A DNA stretch of 64,000 nt from positions 53,754,001 through 53,818,000 of the forward strand of contig CM060733.1 in assembly GCA_030704615.1 (NCBI GenBank), written 5' to 3'. This DNA comes from Takakia lepidozioides (Eukaryota; Streptophyta; Takakiopsida; Takakiales; Takakiaceae). Positions 23,116 to 34,300 of the stretch are shown one piece after another (positions within the stretch are counted from its first letter, which is position 1; each line of letters begins with the position of its first letter). The notes under the pieces are model-generated. The model saw only the letters and a program-made list of their open reading frames with translations, ran no database searches and had not been told where the DNA came from. The position numbers and the translations under genes are program-made.

Positions 23116-24540
23116 GCTTCTTCCATGGCTGCAACCTAAGGAGGAATTGTGTCAGAGACGGTCTACTAAATGCAAATGAAGAAGAGCAAGCAAAAAAGGA
23201 AATGAAGGTCTGGCGGTGAAGAAGTCTGGTGAAGTTGATACCTTTGCACTTCGGCAACGACGGGCACACGGCCTTTGAAGAGCGGATGGGCGCTACAAAC
23301 GAATCGTCGAGTCGAAGAGGCAGAAACCGCGAAGCGCAACACATCGTGCAGTCGCAAAGTAGAGAGACGCGAAAGACGCAAAAGGAGGAAGAGGCGAGGA
23401 CCCCAACGTAACGGCTCACTGCTAAGCGTGACAGGAGCACACGTGCGACCGCCGAGGCCATGCACGTCGGCCATTGGACTGCCGTCGAAACATCAAACGT
23501 CCCGGAGGCACAATAATGGCCGCCGCCAAGGACTTCCATGGTCTGCCCTAAGTCTCCACCAAAAGGGTCCGCCAAAATGGTCCGCCAAAATGGTCTGCCA
23601 AAAGGGTCTGTGGCACTGGTCTGTCGCATTCGTGAGGCAAAGATTGTCTGCACTCGGTCTGCCGTCGGGGTCTGACCAGAGTTCTCCAGGCTGGTCTGTT
23701 GGTTCGGTCTTCTCGTCTGGACTGGCATGGTGCACTCTTCTCTTCTCCTGCTCTGCCCATCTGGTCTGCCCTCTGTCTGCAGTGTGTCCCCACCCGTTTC
23801 ACCATTTCAATGGTCCCCCGGCTGGGTCTCTGCATCCCCGCACTGTCATGGTAACACTTTGGAAGGTCCACTGGTTCGTTGCACAAAAAATTCCGCCACA
23901 CATGCCTATTTCGTCCTGCATCGATGGGTCCACCTGCAAACAACATCCAAGAGATGGAACTCAGGAGGAAATCGGAATTTTATACAGCCAACCATGCACA
24001 TATGCTTCCGCTATTTTTGCAATGTCATTCCACACATGCTATATGGAGGAGAAGCCTCGAACAAGACAGTGAGACAAGGGAAAGGCCGATTCTCAATTGT
24101 TGTCCGCTAAATGAGTCGTACTTGTTAGCAAAGACCTAAATACTTCCATTCAAGTCTGCTTTGTAAAATCAATGTAACTCACTTCCCCGCGCTCAAACAG
24201 TCCCACGAATAGGCGAACAACAAAGCAAAAATAGTAGAAGCATATGAACAAAAGAGGCTGTGGCTTGAAACGATGGACTCCGACGTTGCCAGAGAGTCCA
24301 TGGAGTCATGCAAAGGGATTCTTCACGCCGAGTCTGTTGGTTCTAAACAGTCAAACAACTAACAGCAGCAAGCAACATGAGGAAAAAAAAAAAAAAAAAA
24401 GGGGGTCTTAGGAGATCGGCGAGTGCCATGGCATGCCCTAAATCGGGGCGGTCTGGATAAACCGGATCTGGACGGGCAGATGCGCGCCACGTAGGTCTGG
24501 GTCTGTTGTGCCGGTCTGGGGTGGTCTGCCGGACGACATG

Positions 24541-24785
24541 CGCAGACCAAGCTTGGGCAGACCCCAGCAAGGGCAGACCCACTGGGCACCCGATGGCGGG
24601 CGGACCCAGCGGCGAGGGCGGGGGCCGCGGTCCGGGGGCGGGCTAGGCGGCGTGCGGGCAGGGCCGCGGGCGGCTGGCAGATGGGGGTGGACGGGGCGGG
24701 GGAGGGCGACCCCGCATCCGTGCGGGCGTGCGCGCCCTGTTCCACACGCGCGACATAAACTCCCAATTATTAAAAAATGAGAGGC
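24541..24785 (-). repeat. Right terminal inverted repeat of the 6.6-kb element
   Basis: It is the inverted partner of 18164-18400, running from GCAGACC words at 24541 to the outer end ATGAGAGGC at 24785. An A18 tract followed by GGGGGTCTTAGG at 24386-24410 sits just inside it. The sequence outside is an AT dinucleotide run with no match to the left flank. Confidence 0.85.
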
Positions 24786-25430
24786 ATATATATATGTATC
24801 TCCAAAATATCCCACCCCCTTGAACCAGTGTTTTTATTCCATGGATGAAATCGTCAAATTTCTCCAAATAACATATAAATTCTGGATGAATTCCAGATGA
24901 TATCAATGGATTAAGTACAAAAGTAGATGATTCTATCCAAATTCGAGTGGATGAACAGAATGTATGGCTATTTCTTGCAATACTCAGTAGCCACTTGTGC
25001 TATTTTCCAAATTTCAAAACAAAAACACTGCCTTGAACACACTGGGGACAGTCCCCGGGCAGGATCTTTCCACAACGGAAATATTTTCCAGCTTTTTGCC
25101 TTTGCAATATGGGGATCTTGCATGGCACAATTTTGCAGGAACCCTACAGGAACCCTACATGGATATTCCCTGTAGGATATTACTTACAGGGATTTTCTTC
25201 TTTTCTTCTTGTCTCCGTTCTCATCTTTTTTCGTCCTAGGAGACCCTAAAGGAAATATGCTGCAAAGAAAGCCTCTCATTTTAGATTAATAGCGTCTTGA
25301 ATGCAGAAGCGCGTGGCCTGTGGGCCCCGCCACATCCAAACAACGGGTCACCCCACCATGGCCGGGACCACGCCCTAGGGTCTGCCGCTACTTATCAGGG
25401 CAGACCAGAGAGCCCTTTTTTGTTTTCAAA
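24786..25430. other. Intergenic, no gene seen
   Basis: AT-rich sequence without coding structure. GGTCTGC and GCAGACC reappear once each at 25379-25405, outside the inverted repeats, so either the element family left a second fragment here or the true boundary is wider than I placed it. Confidence 0.4.
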
Positions 25431-25470
25431 AAATATTTTTTAATAAATAAATATTAAATTTTAATTAAAA

Positions 25471-25683
25471 AAAGGAAACCTGGGAGCGACTGCTCACAAT
25501 TCAGGCTCTTGAGGAGGGGGAAAAATTAACCCCCTTTCAGATAAGCCATTAGGCACACAGGTGAGAAACGTCACCACCAGACCAGCCGGTCACGAACAAT
25601 CCACACACCAGGCAGGGCAGCGGGTTTGAACCCCGAACCAGGGCGACACACTGTGCACTTACCAGCTGAGCTACCAGCTGATG
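25471..25683 (-). mobile_element. tRNA-derived SINE, copy on minus strand
   Basis: Read on the minus strand it begins with the A-box region GCTGGTAGCTCAGCTGG, has the B-box GGTTCAAACC, a body with GTGTGTGGATTGTTCGTGACC and ends GGTTTCC before an A/T-rich tail. It matches the plus-strand copy at 31121-31357 over its whole length. GGCTCTCT occurs near both ends and may be a decayed target duplication. Confidence 0.8.
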
Positions 25684-25890
25684 TGCTGGAGAGAGAGCCT
25701 TTGTATGATGAAAAAGTTCCAAGCAAGAAAAATAAATAAAAAATGTAAGAAAGTATTTAAATGGAAAGTCAAGGTGGTGCAGTGAATTGTTGTTCTCACA
25801 TAATATGCGGCCTTGGGACATGCCTTTAGAGCACCTTCTAGTCCATATTATTCAACGTTGTCACTTTGCCATTCATTTTGTTTTCTTTAA

Positions 25891-26686
25891 CCCCTAAAGG
25901 ACGAGCTAACTTTTGGGAGTTTTCCCAAAAAGTGGGCCATACCCTCCATTGCTGAGCTGTTCCTAACCCCCCTGACATCCAGCTCAATGGACCGTTCCAT
26001 TTCATCCCTACCTACTACATGAAGGTCCTCAGAAAATTGTAGCACTTTTGACCGTTCCATTTAGTAGATTATAACAAAAGAAAATTGGCCAAGTTGAAAC
26101 CATGAACAAGAAAAAGAGAGGAAAAATTGCTTTGACCATGCAAGTTTAGTGATTTTACATTTTTTCTTGAAGAAATGGCCTCCAGAATCCGGATAAGGGG
26201 TAACCAACAGGTCATCTCCCAGAATCTCAGACCAAAATGCCAAAAATATGAGGGGGCTGCTTTGTATGTGAAATCTGGGGGGGTAAATTATCTTGTTTTG
26301 GCTTCTTTCCCAAGTATACCCATGAGGTGACATTTTTTTTCCAATTCCTCTGGTAAGTAAGTGCACAGTAACATTTCATGGTGCCTTGTCCAAATTTTTT
26401 GGCATTATGATAAATTTTCAGCCTTAGATGTTATCTTGAACATTGCCCATTTGACTGCCACGTAGGCAGGTCAATGGTGCTCTAACACTGGATTTCTTGA
26501 CACTTTGCAAAATTCTAGGGAGCAGAGCTTTTATGATTTTTTGGCGCTGTAAATTCCCATGTGTGCTCCTATTTGACATCTACAATTCATCTTCAAGGTT
26601 CACTTCCATCCACTATCATCCATGGGAATGGGAGCGTGGCAAGTAATCTGACACGACCCGATTTGGGTCGCGTCGTCCTTTAGGGA
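25891..26686. mobile_element. TTAA-flanked non-autonomous element (796 bp)
   Basis: The left end is TTAA|CCCCTAAAGGACGA and the right end, reverse-complemented, TTAA|TCCCTAAAGGACGA: a 14-bp inverted repeat with one mismatch, flanked on both sides by TTAA. A TTAA target duplication is typical of piggyBac-like and Kolobok DNA transposons. The inside has no transposase frame. The ends are short, so a chance match is possible but unlikely given both features together. Confidence 0.65.
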
Positions 26687-28470
26687 TTAATCAATAACTA
26701 GGGTAGCATGCAGCGTTTTTTTTTTCATTTAAGAACTTGAGCCACGTTGGCTCCTGGCTGGCCAATGAGGAAGATCAATTGGTGACTCTGTGGCATGTGA
26801 TCTTGAACCGGTGGCTACTGTCAAGAATGTTTGATGAGTTTTATGCGAACTCAACTCATGTAGTGTTCAGTTTGTGGGAGTGACAAGGGAGGTAATTTCT
26901 TCTAAGTAACAACGACACTACATCTTGCAAAGCCTAGCACAACTCTGTCACATGGATACAATCCATTGACAAATATGACTAATCTTGTGCAAGATCAGCA
27001 ACTCTGCTCAAAGCCTCATGTGCCAGTGCAAGAGGCGGTGCAAGTCTGCCTAAATAGAGGTGCATGACACGGATACTAGGCGGGTTAGCGAAACCTAAAT
27101 GAGAGTTCCCTCCATAGCTCGACCCCTTGGTGAAAGCAGGAAGAGTTTGAACCCAAGGCTTTGCTCCTTGTGCTGGCAGGGTGGTAGGGTTTCTAGAAAT
27201 CGATAGGCAAGATCATTTGGATCTAACGAACCCAAATGGCATGTGGCTCTTTCCATGTGCGACAGTTGTACAGGCGGCGTCCTCATTTCAGCGACATGAT
27301 GGCATTAGGGAGGGCAGTAATGCGAAACAGTGCCATATTTTAACCCATAATTCCTTTGTAAATTTCGTGAGGCCAATTTCTGGATCGAAAAGTGGCAAAA
27401 TTTCGCGCATAAAAAAAACGCTACTAGCATGTGTCGTTGGCCCAAGTGTCTAGCCTCTAAGCCCAAGTGTAAGATCTTCTATGTAGGATCTTCTAGGGCT
27501 AGCATGTGCCGTTGGCCCATGTCCCATGTGTGAAGGACTGAAATCTAAGACCAAGTGCTACGTATCAAAGTGCGTCTCCTATACATATATGCGCAGCCAA
27601 AGCTAGCATAAATAAGAGCCTATTCCTCATGTGGGTTTTGCCCCTTTTGGGAATGCATCTCCTATATTAAGGCAAGTGCAATTTCCTATGTATCAAAGTG
27701 CTTCTCCTACATAGAGGCCCAAGTGCGACCTCCAGTATCCAACACTTAATTTTGTAATTTAGTTGAATTTTCAGCTATCAAAATTGTTCATATTTCTATA
27801 ATTTTCGGCCCGTAGGTCCAGATTTTGGAGGTTGGGTACCGCGCGAGCATGCTCACATGAGCACAAGCGCATATTCTGAATATTCCTAAGATGCTTTTGG
27901 AATATTCTACAACGAAACGAAAATTGAGAAACTATAGTAAAATATTTGCAAAACTATTTTTAACTACGAGTCACATAGGCCCTCACAACAAAAACTTAAG
28001 AAACAAGTAATCCCTATACGCGATAAACATGTTACCCTACAGGCGTGGGATTTCCTCACGCTATGCTCACCCCATACTAGGCCCTTTCCATGACAGACTT
28101 GAGAAAAAGACGCTAAGACTCCAGGAGACCTTAAAAGTTGTCATGTTCCATGGATAATTTATCGAGACGAAACTCTCACTCTCGAAACTACTACTTAATT
28201 TTATTTCCCAATGCGAAATTCAAAGATAGATCAGATGGCCCACGGTTCCTGGTGGGCCTCGATCTATCCCCATGCACCCCTCCTCATCGATTCCACCACG
28301 AGGGCTGGGAACCACGGTTTGGGAGATCTCAACAACGCTACAAAACAAAACACAACAAGCTGCTCCGCCACAAGAGGCTCGGTCCTTGCTCTTTCCTTAA
28401 GTGATTTTGGGGTTGTTGTTTTATACTATTTTCCACGGCTTCATGAATCATGCCCATCAACCCTCCAAGA
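26687..28470. other. Intergenic repeats, no gene seen
   Basis: The sequence carries short repeated phrases, for example GGCCCAAGTG and a 45-bp phrase with AAGCTAGCATAAATAAGAGCC at about 27600 that recurs at about 41310. A B-box-like GGTTCAAAC on the minus strand near 27150 hints at another decayed SINE. I find no exon. Confidence 0.4.
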
Positions 28471-28650
28471 CTAGGCGTGATGGATAAGCCTAGTTCTCCC
28501 CCTAGGCAAGATGTCTCCACAATGCCTCTATCCCTTGCGGGTCCCACCAACCCCCATACACTAGGTTGAATGGATAAGCCTAGTTCTCCATTCTCTGCCT
28601 ATCTCCACAGTGCCTCTATCCCTTGTGGGACAGAGCCAACAAAACAAACA
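28471..28650 (+). repeat. 90-bp tandem duplication
   Basis: Two direct copies start at 28471 and 28561 with CTAGG followed by TGGATAAGCCTAGTTCTCC and end with GCCTCTATCCCTTG. The copies differ by a few substitutions and short gaps. Confidence 0.7.
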
Positions 28651-29224
28651 AACTACCTTGCTTCATATATTGATTATTCGAATAAAAGAGAAACACTTGG
28701 CCCGGGGAGCTACCACTCATAAATCAGGCCCCTTAACCTGTTACTTTCTACAAGATGCATTTTTCAGTCCTAGAAACTTCTACTCCTTAGAAGTAACATG
28801 AGGCTACCTACCAGCTACCAAATATCCATCCACTAAAATTTGTTTTACATGTAAATACCTACCTGGCCCCTACACCATCTCCCCGAAATTATAGGAGTAT
28901 TCATAGTTGAATTTGGGAAATTATAGTGTTATTTTGGGGATTATTTCTCTCTTTTTTGGTTTGAAAAAATATTTCTTTGACCAAGCATGTTGAGGGGCTT
29001 CTTTAAATTTTCCTATATGACTACCCCAAATTTTCATAATACAATAGTCCAAACGGGAAGACAATAGGAATAATGTAAGAACTTAATGGACGTCTATGAT
29101 CTGACAGTACTTTCACCGGATTCCTGCAGCCCTGGCTCCTCCGGCGGGCCCTGGTCAAATCCTCCTCACCCCCTCTTACCTTGGTTTCACTATTTTGAAT
29201 ACTTAAGAATCCAAGTTGGTTTCA

Positions 29225-29320
29225 TGCTCTGGTGGGTAGTGTGATGGTAAGCTGATAGCGCTGCGGGTGGCAAAGTTCCGGGTTCAATTCTTGATGGGAG
29301 GCTGTTGCAGTGTGTAACCC
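29225..29320 (+). repeat. tRNA-related SINE-like head
   Basis: TGGTGGGTAGTGTGATGG resembles an A-box and CGGGTTCAATTC is a clear B-box about 40 bases further. The body does not match the other SINE family here. The following 200 bases contain several TGTAACCC and GGAGTTACAC words in inverted arrangement. Confidence 0.4.
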
Positions 29321-29563
29321 GGGTGTTAGTATTCCAATCGGTGCAACCCTATGTAACCCTGATTTCTCAGGTAAACCTAGTCCATTTTATACTTGGTCAA
29401 ATTTCGAGACCAAGTGTGAGTTACACCGAATGGAGTATTCTGTGTAACTCCGAGTGGAGTTACACAGCCATGTAACCCAAATCTACCTGAGAAAAACGGT
29501 GGAATTGAAATAGGTCAAGTGCAATTTTCGAGATATGGTAAGGCCCATATTCAGGGCAGTGGG

Positions 29564-29830
29564 CAGTGTTTTTTTTCCGTCAGATTTTGACTGGAAATTC
29601 GGTCAACTACTTGTACAAAGGAATTATGGGGGGTAAGTTTGAGTATTTTCGCCAAAAAGCATCAGCAGATGAATTTCAGGAGCTTAATCTTGCCGACGTG
29701 GGCCAGTTAAAACGTGCCACCTGGAGCCACTTCTCTAACTCTGTCACCTTGTTATTCTCGGCCTATGGTAGAATTCACAAGTGCCCCTACCAACGATTTC
29801 GGAAATATGAAAAAAAAAAAAACAACACTT
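29564..29830. mobile_element. CAGTGTT-ended MITE, copy 1
   Basis: It starts CAGTGTTTTTTTTCCG and ends in a poly-A run followed by CAACACTT, an imperfect inverted repeat typical of hAT-type ends. The internal sequence (TCGCCAAAAAGC, CGTGGGCCAGTTAAAA, TCTGTCACCTTGTTATTCTCG) matches the copy at 30617-30867 in direct orientation. Confidence 0.6.
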
Positions 29831-30082
29831 GATTCAGGGTTGGCTCTGCTGCAAGTCAACCCAACTATTTTGAAACCCTCGCCATTTAGAAAAATCTAGA
29901 GGTCACATGTTTGCTCCAATTGGCATGCAGTAAATGGAGCAGGTCTGCCACCTCATGCGCTATGACTATGCAAAAGGATTGAACATAAATAAATGCATGG
30001 TTACATGCAACCCTACCCTGACGTAGTTATGAATAGGTTCTGAAATGATTGACATAATGCTAGGTAAATTGGTTTCTGGTCA

Positions 30083-30628
30083 GTCCAGTATGCTTCTTTT
30101 GTTCCGGACAAGGAATGTAGGTGCACTAATCCATATATGATCCAATGAAGAATTGTAAGTTGTTGTAGTTTGCTTGAATGTAAGATAGAAATGGTGATTT
30201 GTCATGATTGAGCGAAGTGATTCAGATTCATTGTTAGGTTTAGGAAGGTTATAAAATCTCCTATAAAAACTGTTGGACAAAATTATGGTGATTTATCGTA
30301 TAAGAAGGGAAAGTAAAAGAGGTTTATATATTGCAATAATGTATATTATTCTATGAAAATTTAAATTTAAAGTTGTAGCGATAAATTCTGTACCATCATG
30401 TGATTGAATTTCATAAGATTGTAGTAAACTAGTATTATCGTATAAAATAGTTATAACATGTCCATCGTAATAAGATATTTTTGAAAAGTAATTATTAGGT
30501 ATGTATAACGACCAATTTTGATTGTTTGGATGCAATTGAGTACTTTCATTTAGACATAATATATGATATGTTCGTAGATTATAGTTGTTCATTATGTCAC
30601 CATAGTGGCTGTGCGTCAGTGTTTTCAA
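30083..30628 (-). pseudogene. Endonuclease (EEP-type) relic of a retroelement or Helitron
   Basis: The minus strand encodes HILCLNEST-LHP, then YIPNNYFSKISYYDGH, LQSYEIQSHDGTEFIATT and IIYIIAIYKP, and after a frame break TTTTYNSSLDHIWI-APTFL. The order LNE ... FIATT ... IIAIYKP ... SLDHIW is that of endonuclease/exonuclease/phosphatase domains carried by LINEs and some Helitrons. The D-x-N part that should precede the last block is missing, and stops interrupt the frame. It lies between two MITE copies. Confidence 0.5.
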
Positions 30629-30867
30629 ATCTGGCGAAAAATCGGTCAGCTACTTTTACTAAGGAATTAAGGAAGAAAATCGCCAAAGAGCGCCAATGGT
30701 CAAATATCAGGAGCCAGATTTGTCCTACGTGGACCTGTTAAAATATGACACCTATAAATAGCCCCTTTTCTAAGTCTGTCACCTCGTTATTCTCGCCACA
30801 TGGGAGCTGGGTAGAAGCTACATGTCTCCTTGCCTGCGATTTTGGAAAAGTGAAAAAAAGAACACTG
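30617..30867. mobile_element. CAGTGTT-ended MITE, copy 2, with decayed 8-bp target duplication
   Basis: It starts CAGTGTTTTCAAATCTGGCG and ends GAACACTG. The flanking octamers are CTGTGCGT (30609-30616) and TTGTGCAT (30868-30875), identical except for two transitions, as expected for an old hAT target duplication. It has no coding capacity. Confidence 0.65.
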
Positions 30868-31120
30868 TTGTGCATTGAACGAATATTCAGGATTGTATGA
30901 ATAGATGTGTACGATATAGGTATTGTAATTTGGTGTCAATAACTCCCATTTTACTATTTTTTGTAATCTGTGTATTTCTTCGCATGTTATCGTCTATATG
31001 GAAATTATTGTCTCGTAAATGAGCTAAGAGGTACAAGTTTTGCCTTTCTTTTATACGTGACAATGTTGTTTATTCTGTGTCTATTTACATTTGTCGAATT
31101 CAAATGCAAATACAAATGTA

Positions 31121-31357
31121 CATCGGCTGGTAGCTCAGCTGGTAAGTGCATAGTGTGTCGCAGTGGTGGTTTTAGGGTTCGAACCTGTTGCCCTGTGCGG
31201 TGTGTGGATTGTTCATGACCGGTTGGTCTGGTGGTGATGTTCCCTTCTGTGTGCCCAATGGCTTATCTGAAAGGGGGTTAATTTTTCCCCCTCCTCAAGG
31301 GCTTGAATTGTGGGTAGTCGCTCCCAGGTTTCCTTTTCTTTATAAGAAAATAAATAA
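31121..31357 (+). mobile_element. tRNA-derived SINE, full copy with 13-bp target duplication
   Basis: The head GCTGGTAGCTCAGCTGG is an A-box region and GGGTTCGAACC a B-box; the body and 3' end GCTCCCAGGTTTCCTTTTC match the minus-strand copy at 25471-25683. The 13-mer AAATACAAATGTA occurs directly before (31108-31120) and after (31358-31370), a target duplication made by LINE-driven insertion. Confidence 0.88.
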
Positions 31358-31370
31358 AAATACAAATGTA

Positions 31371-34300
31371 TGCAAGCCAACCAACCATAGAAATACAACA
31401 AATGTTATTTCCCTCCAAGCTCTTCCAATTTATACTCAAGGTCTATGCTAGAATTAGCTGAGATAACTTATAGCATAACTGCTGCTCACTGCAACTTGAG
31501 TTATCTCCCATGCTATAATTCTAGCTGGTATGCCACAACAATATTTAAATTAGTTTCCAGTTATCGTGAAACAATTTGCAGACATGCATATCAGTAAACT
31601 GGGGATGGAACTAAACTAGATTGCCTAAGTGGCCTCTAAGTGGTGAGGCTATTATGGCCACTGGACACTCAATTTTGGAGGATCTGGTGTGGGATTAGAT
31701 ATGGAAGTTTTGGTAAATTGCAGAAACTGAACCCCCTAGCTTTGAGCAAGTGCATAGGCATGGATACAGGTCTTCCTTGGATAGGTCTTCCTTGGATCAT
31801 AGGATTCCGCATCCCAGGAGGATGAAGTGCTTGAAACCTCAAGACCAACGCTTTCATCCTGATATGCAAAAACGAAAAAACTGTTCCCAAACTGTATAAA
31901 AAACACAATTTCAAAATTTTGACCAAAGGTGTCAGCGGTGGCATTTCGCCAACAAAAGTCTGATTGGCCTGAAATTCCGCCAACGCTTTCAAAAAACTGT
32001 TTCCAAACTGTATAAAAATATACAATGTCAAAATAAATTCACAGCGGTGGCATTTTTACAAAAGAATTTCTGATTGGCCTGAAATTCCGCCACTAGGTGC
32101 AGGTGGTAGGTGGGCAGCTAATGTCCAGTCAATTTTTTAATTGGGTTTTCATGGAGTTACCGTATGCCAAATTTTCGAGGCAGGGGTCATGTTTTTCGCA
32201 AAAGTCTAAGATAGCCACTGGGCGTTTAAGGGTTAACCGGTCGGGCCGGATTGGATTTCGAGAGTTCAATCCAAGGGTAAGTTAAACAAGCCGCAAGCTC
32301 TGTCCGTTGAAGCAACAATTTTGACAAGCTGCCACTTGGTTTATACTTAAGAGTTTTTTTAGACCAATCATATCCTTGACACGGTGTAAGGTCCGTTGAC
32401 CATATTTTCTCCTTTTGACTTCAACACGATGCAAAGTCGCCAATAAAAAACATATACTTAGATATCCGTCCAACACTGCTTCTGTCTTTCTAGTGCTATT
32501 GGTTTTTTTTTTTTTAAATAATAAACAAAGGGGACGGCTATGGCTTGAGAACTAAAGTTCCTTTCTTCTTTTTCATTTCTTTCTGTTAACTCTTCCCTTG
32601 GTATGGGAACTTTCCATCCTTTGTACAGTCACCTCATGTCAGTTTGTAAATAAAGCTTTACAGGGGCACAGCAGCTTGCTTGTGCTCACATTGTCGATAG
32701 AAAGGATCACGATGGCTGCCAATAATTCGAAGCCTCACCAATAGATCCTTAAATATAAATTTTGTGAATGTCCGAATGATAAGCTGTAGAGTATGGTGCG
32801 TGCCAGAGAGTCTTTGGAGATCAAAATGATGGGTGCACAAGTTTTCTTCCCAGAGTTCTACCAGTTCTCGACATCGCTCGAGACTCCCCATTCGTGTGAC
32901 AAACGCTCCATGGTGATAAGAAACATGAACCTCACAGCCCGAGTCGACGACATCCAACGGGGAGCATCACCGATTTGAATGCCAAGCTTCACATGTGCAC
33001 AACTCTGCCATAGCGACGTGTGAACATAGCGAGCCATGTTTCTCGGATACCAGGGTCCTGTGTATAGAGACCAACTTGGCCAACAGCAAAAGGTCGACAT
33101 CCGCAAACCTGGTACGGTCAGGTAACCCTGTGTAACACAACGGGCATGGCCTGGGCAAGCAGATCAGCACGCTCACCCTTAGCTACTCGACTGCTTGTTG
33201 TACTCAACATACAGCTTCCCTGCACACACGCATACCAACACGGCATGACTATATTATCTCTAGAAGCTGGTCCGTTCAGAAGAACTTTAGGAAGTTGTGT
33301 CTACGGGAAAAGGGAAGAGCGAGAGAGAAACTAGAACGGTGCGAGAGAGGAGACATACACGCGTCCCTTCCCTTTAAAAAAAACATACAAAATAATAAAT
33401 AATAACAAATTCAACTTAAAATGTTTATCGAGCTGTCTCCCGCCCGTCCCGTTTAAATGACGGAAAAGATGAGAAACTTCAGATGGACAAGCGAAGGTCT
33501 GCAGCCTCTATTTTTCCCGTTGGATCCATCGGTTCGTGAGCTCAGTATCCTCCCGCCTTGTTCTTTCTAGCGTGTTCGTGTGAAGTATGAGCGATCGTGT
33601 GACATTCTTGTAGATAGATTGCTGCATCAATATTCTGCACTGCATCAATTTTCTTCTGTTTGGTTCAGCGGTCTGTGATTGACAGAGACAACCGCAATAT
33701 TTCGATCAATATTAGCATTGTGAGTATTATTATCATTTTATGTGTCCCTGGCCAGAATGGCATCTCACGACTATCATGACCTGAGCCATCGCGCGGTTAT
33801 TTCCGCTAGTTGCTTCGTGGACTGATATGTCGTTGCACCTGCTAGAGCTCTGCAGTTTTTCCGAACGTACGCGTATTGATCAGCCAGCCTCCTTTCTCAA
33901 AGACAAGATGCGAAGGGTTTGTAGCAGGTGAAAATCAAATGAATTGATGAGGTGTCTGAATCTTGATGAACATTATGATTGCGTATGTTGCTAGTTTGAT
34001 GTAAGACGTTAGTCTTTCCTCTAGTCTAACAGTTCAAAGCCTGTCTTTCAGAACCTGCAGTAATATATTTCTAAGGCTCATAATCCCTCCCTCCGGATAT
34101 ACTGATAACAAGGACGAGTTGTTTTTTGAAAAAAATTTCGTGAACTTCACCGGGCAATCTTGGGAACAGATCACATTCAGATTGATCGTTTAGTTCGGTA
34201 CTGCTAGGCTCGATTTCCGGAATGCCTCGATCTGTCAAGGTTAGATTTGGGCTTTCAAATTCAATGTTCAGTACAAGCTGTATGATCCACCGAACATAGC

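Larger units (their letters stand above)
18164..24785. mobile_element. 6.6-kb element with long terminal inverted repeats and GGTCTG words
   Basis: The segment is bounded by ~240-bp inverted repeats (18164-18400 and 24541-24785), both GC-rich and ~80-85% alike by eye, with the outermost word GCCTCTCATTTTT. Between them I counted about 65 copies of GGTCTG or CAGACC, against about three expected by chance. Inside are coding-like exons on both strands: minus at 21415-18715 and 23115-22299, plus at 21760-22074. None matches a transposase that I recognise. No target duplication is visible at the edges, so the exact ends, or the superfamily, remain open. Long TIRs would fit a Mutator-like element; the dense short repeat recalls subterminal motifs of CACTA elements, but the ends are not CACTA. 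A gene-capturing or novel element are both possible. Confidence 0.6.

Noticed and set aside
18164-24785. Calling the 6.6-kb element hAT or CACTA
   Set aside because: Its ends are neither CAG-G type nor CACTA and no 8-bp or 3-bp duplication is present.
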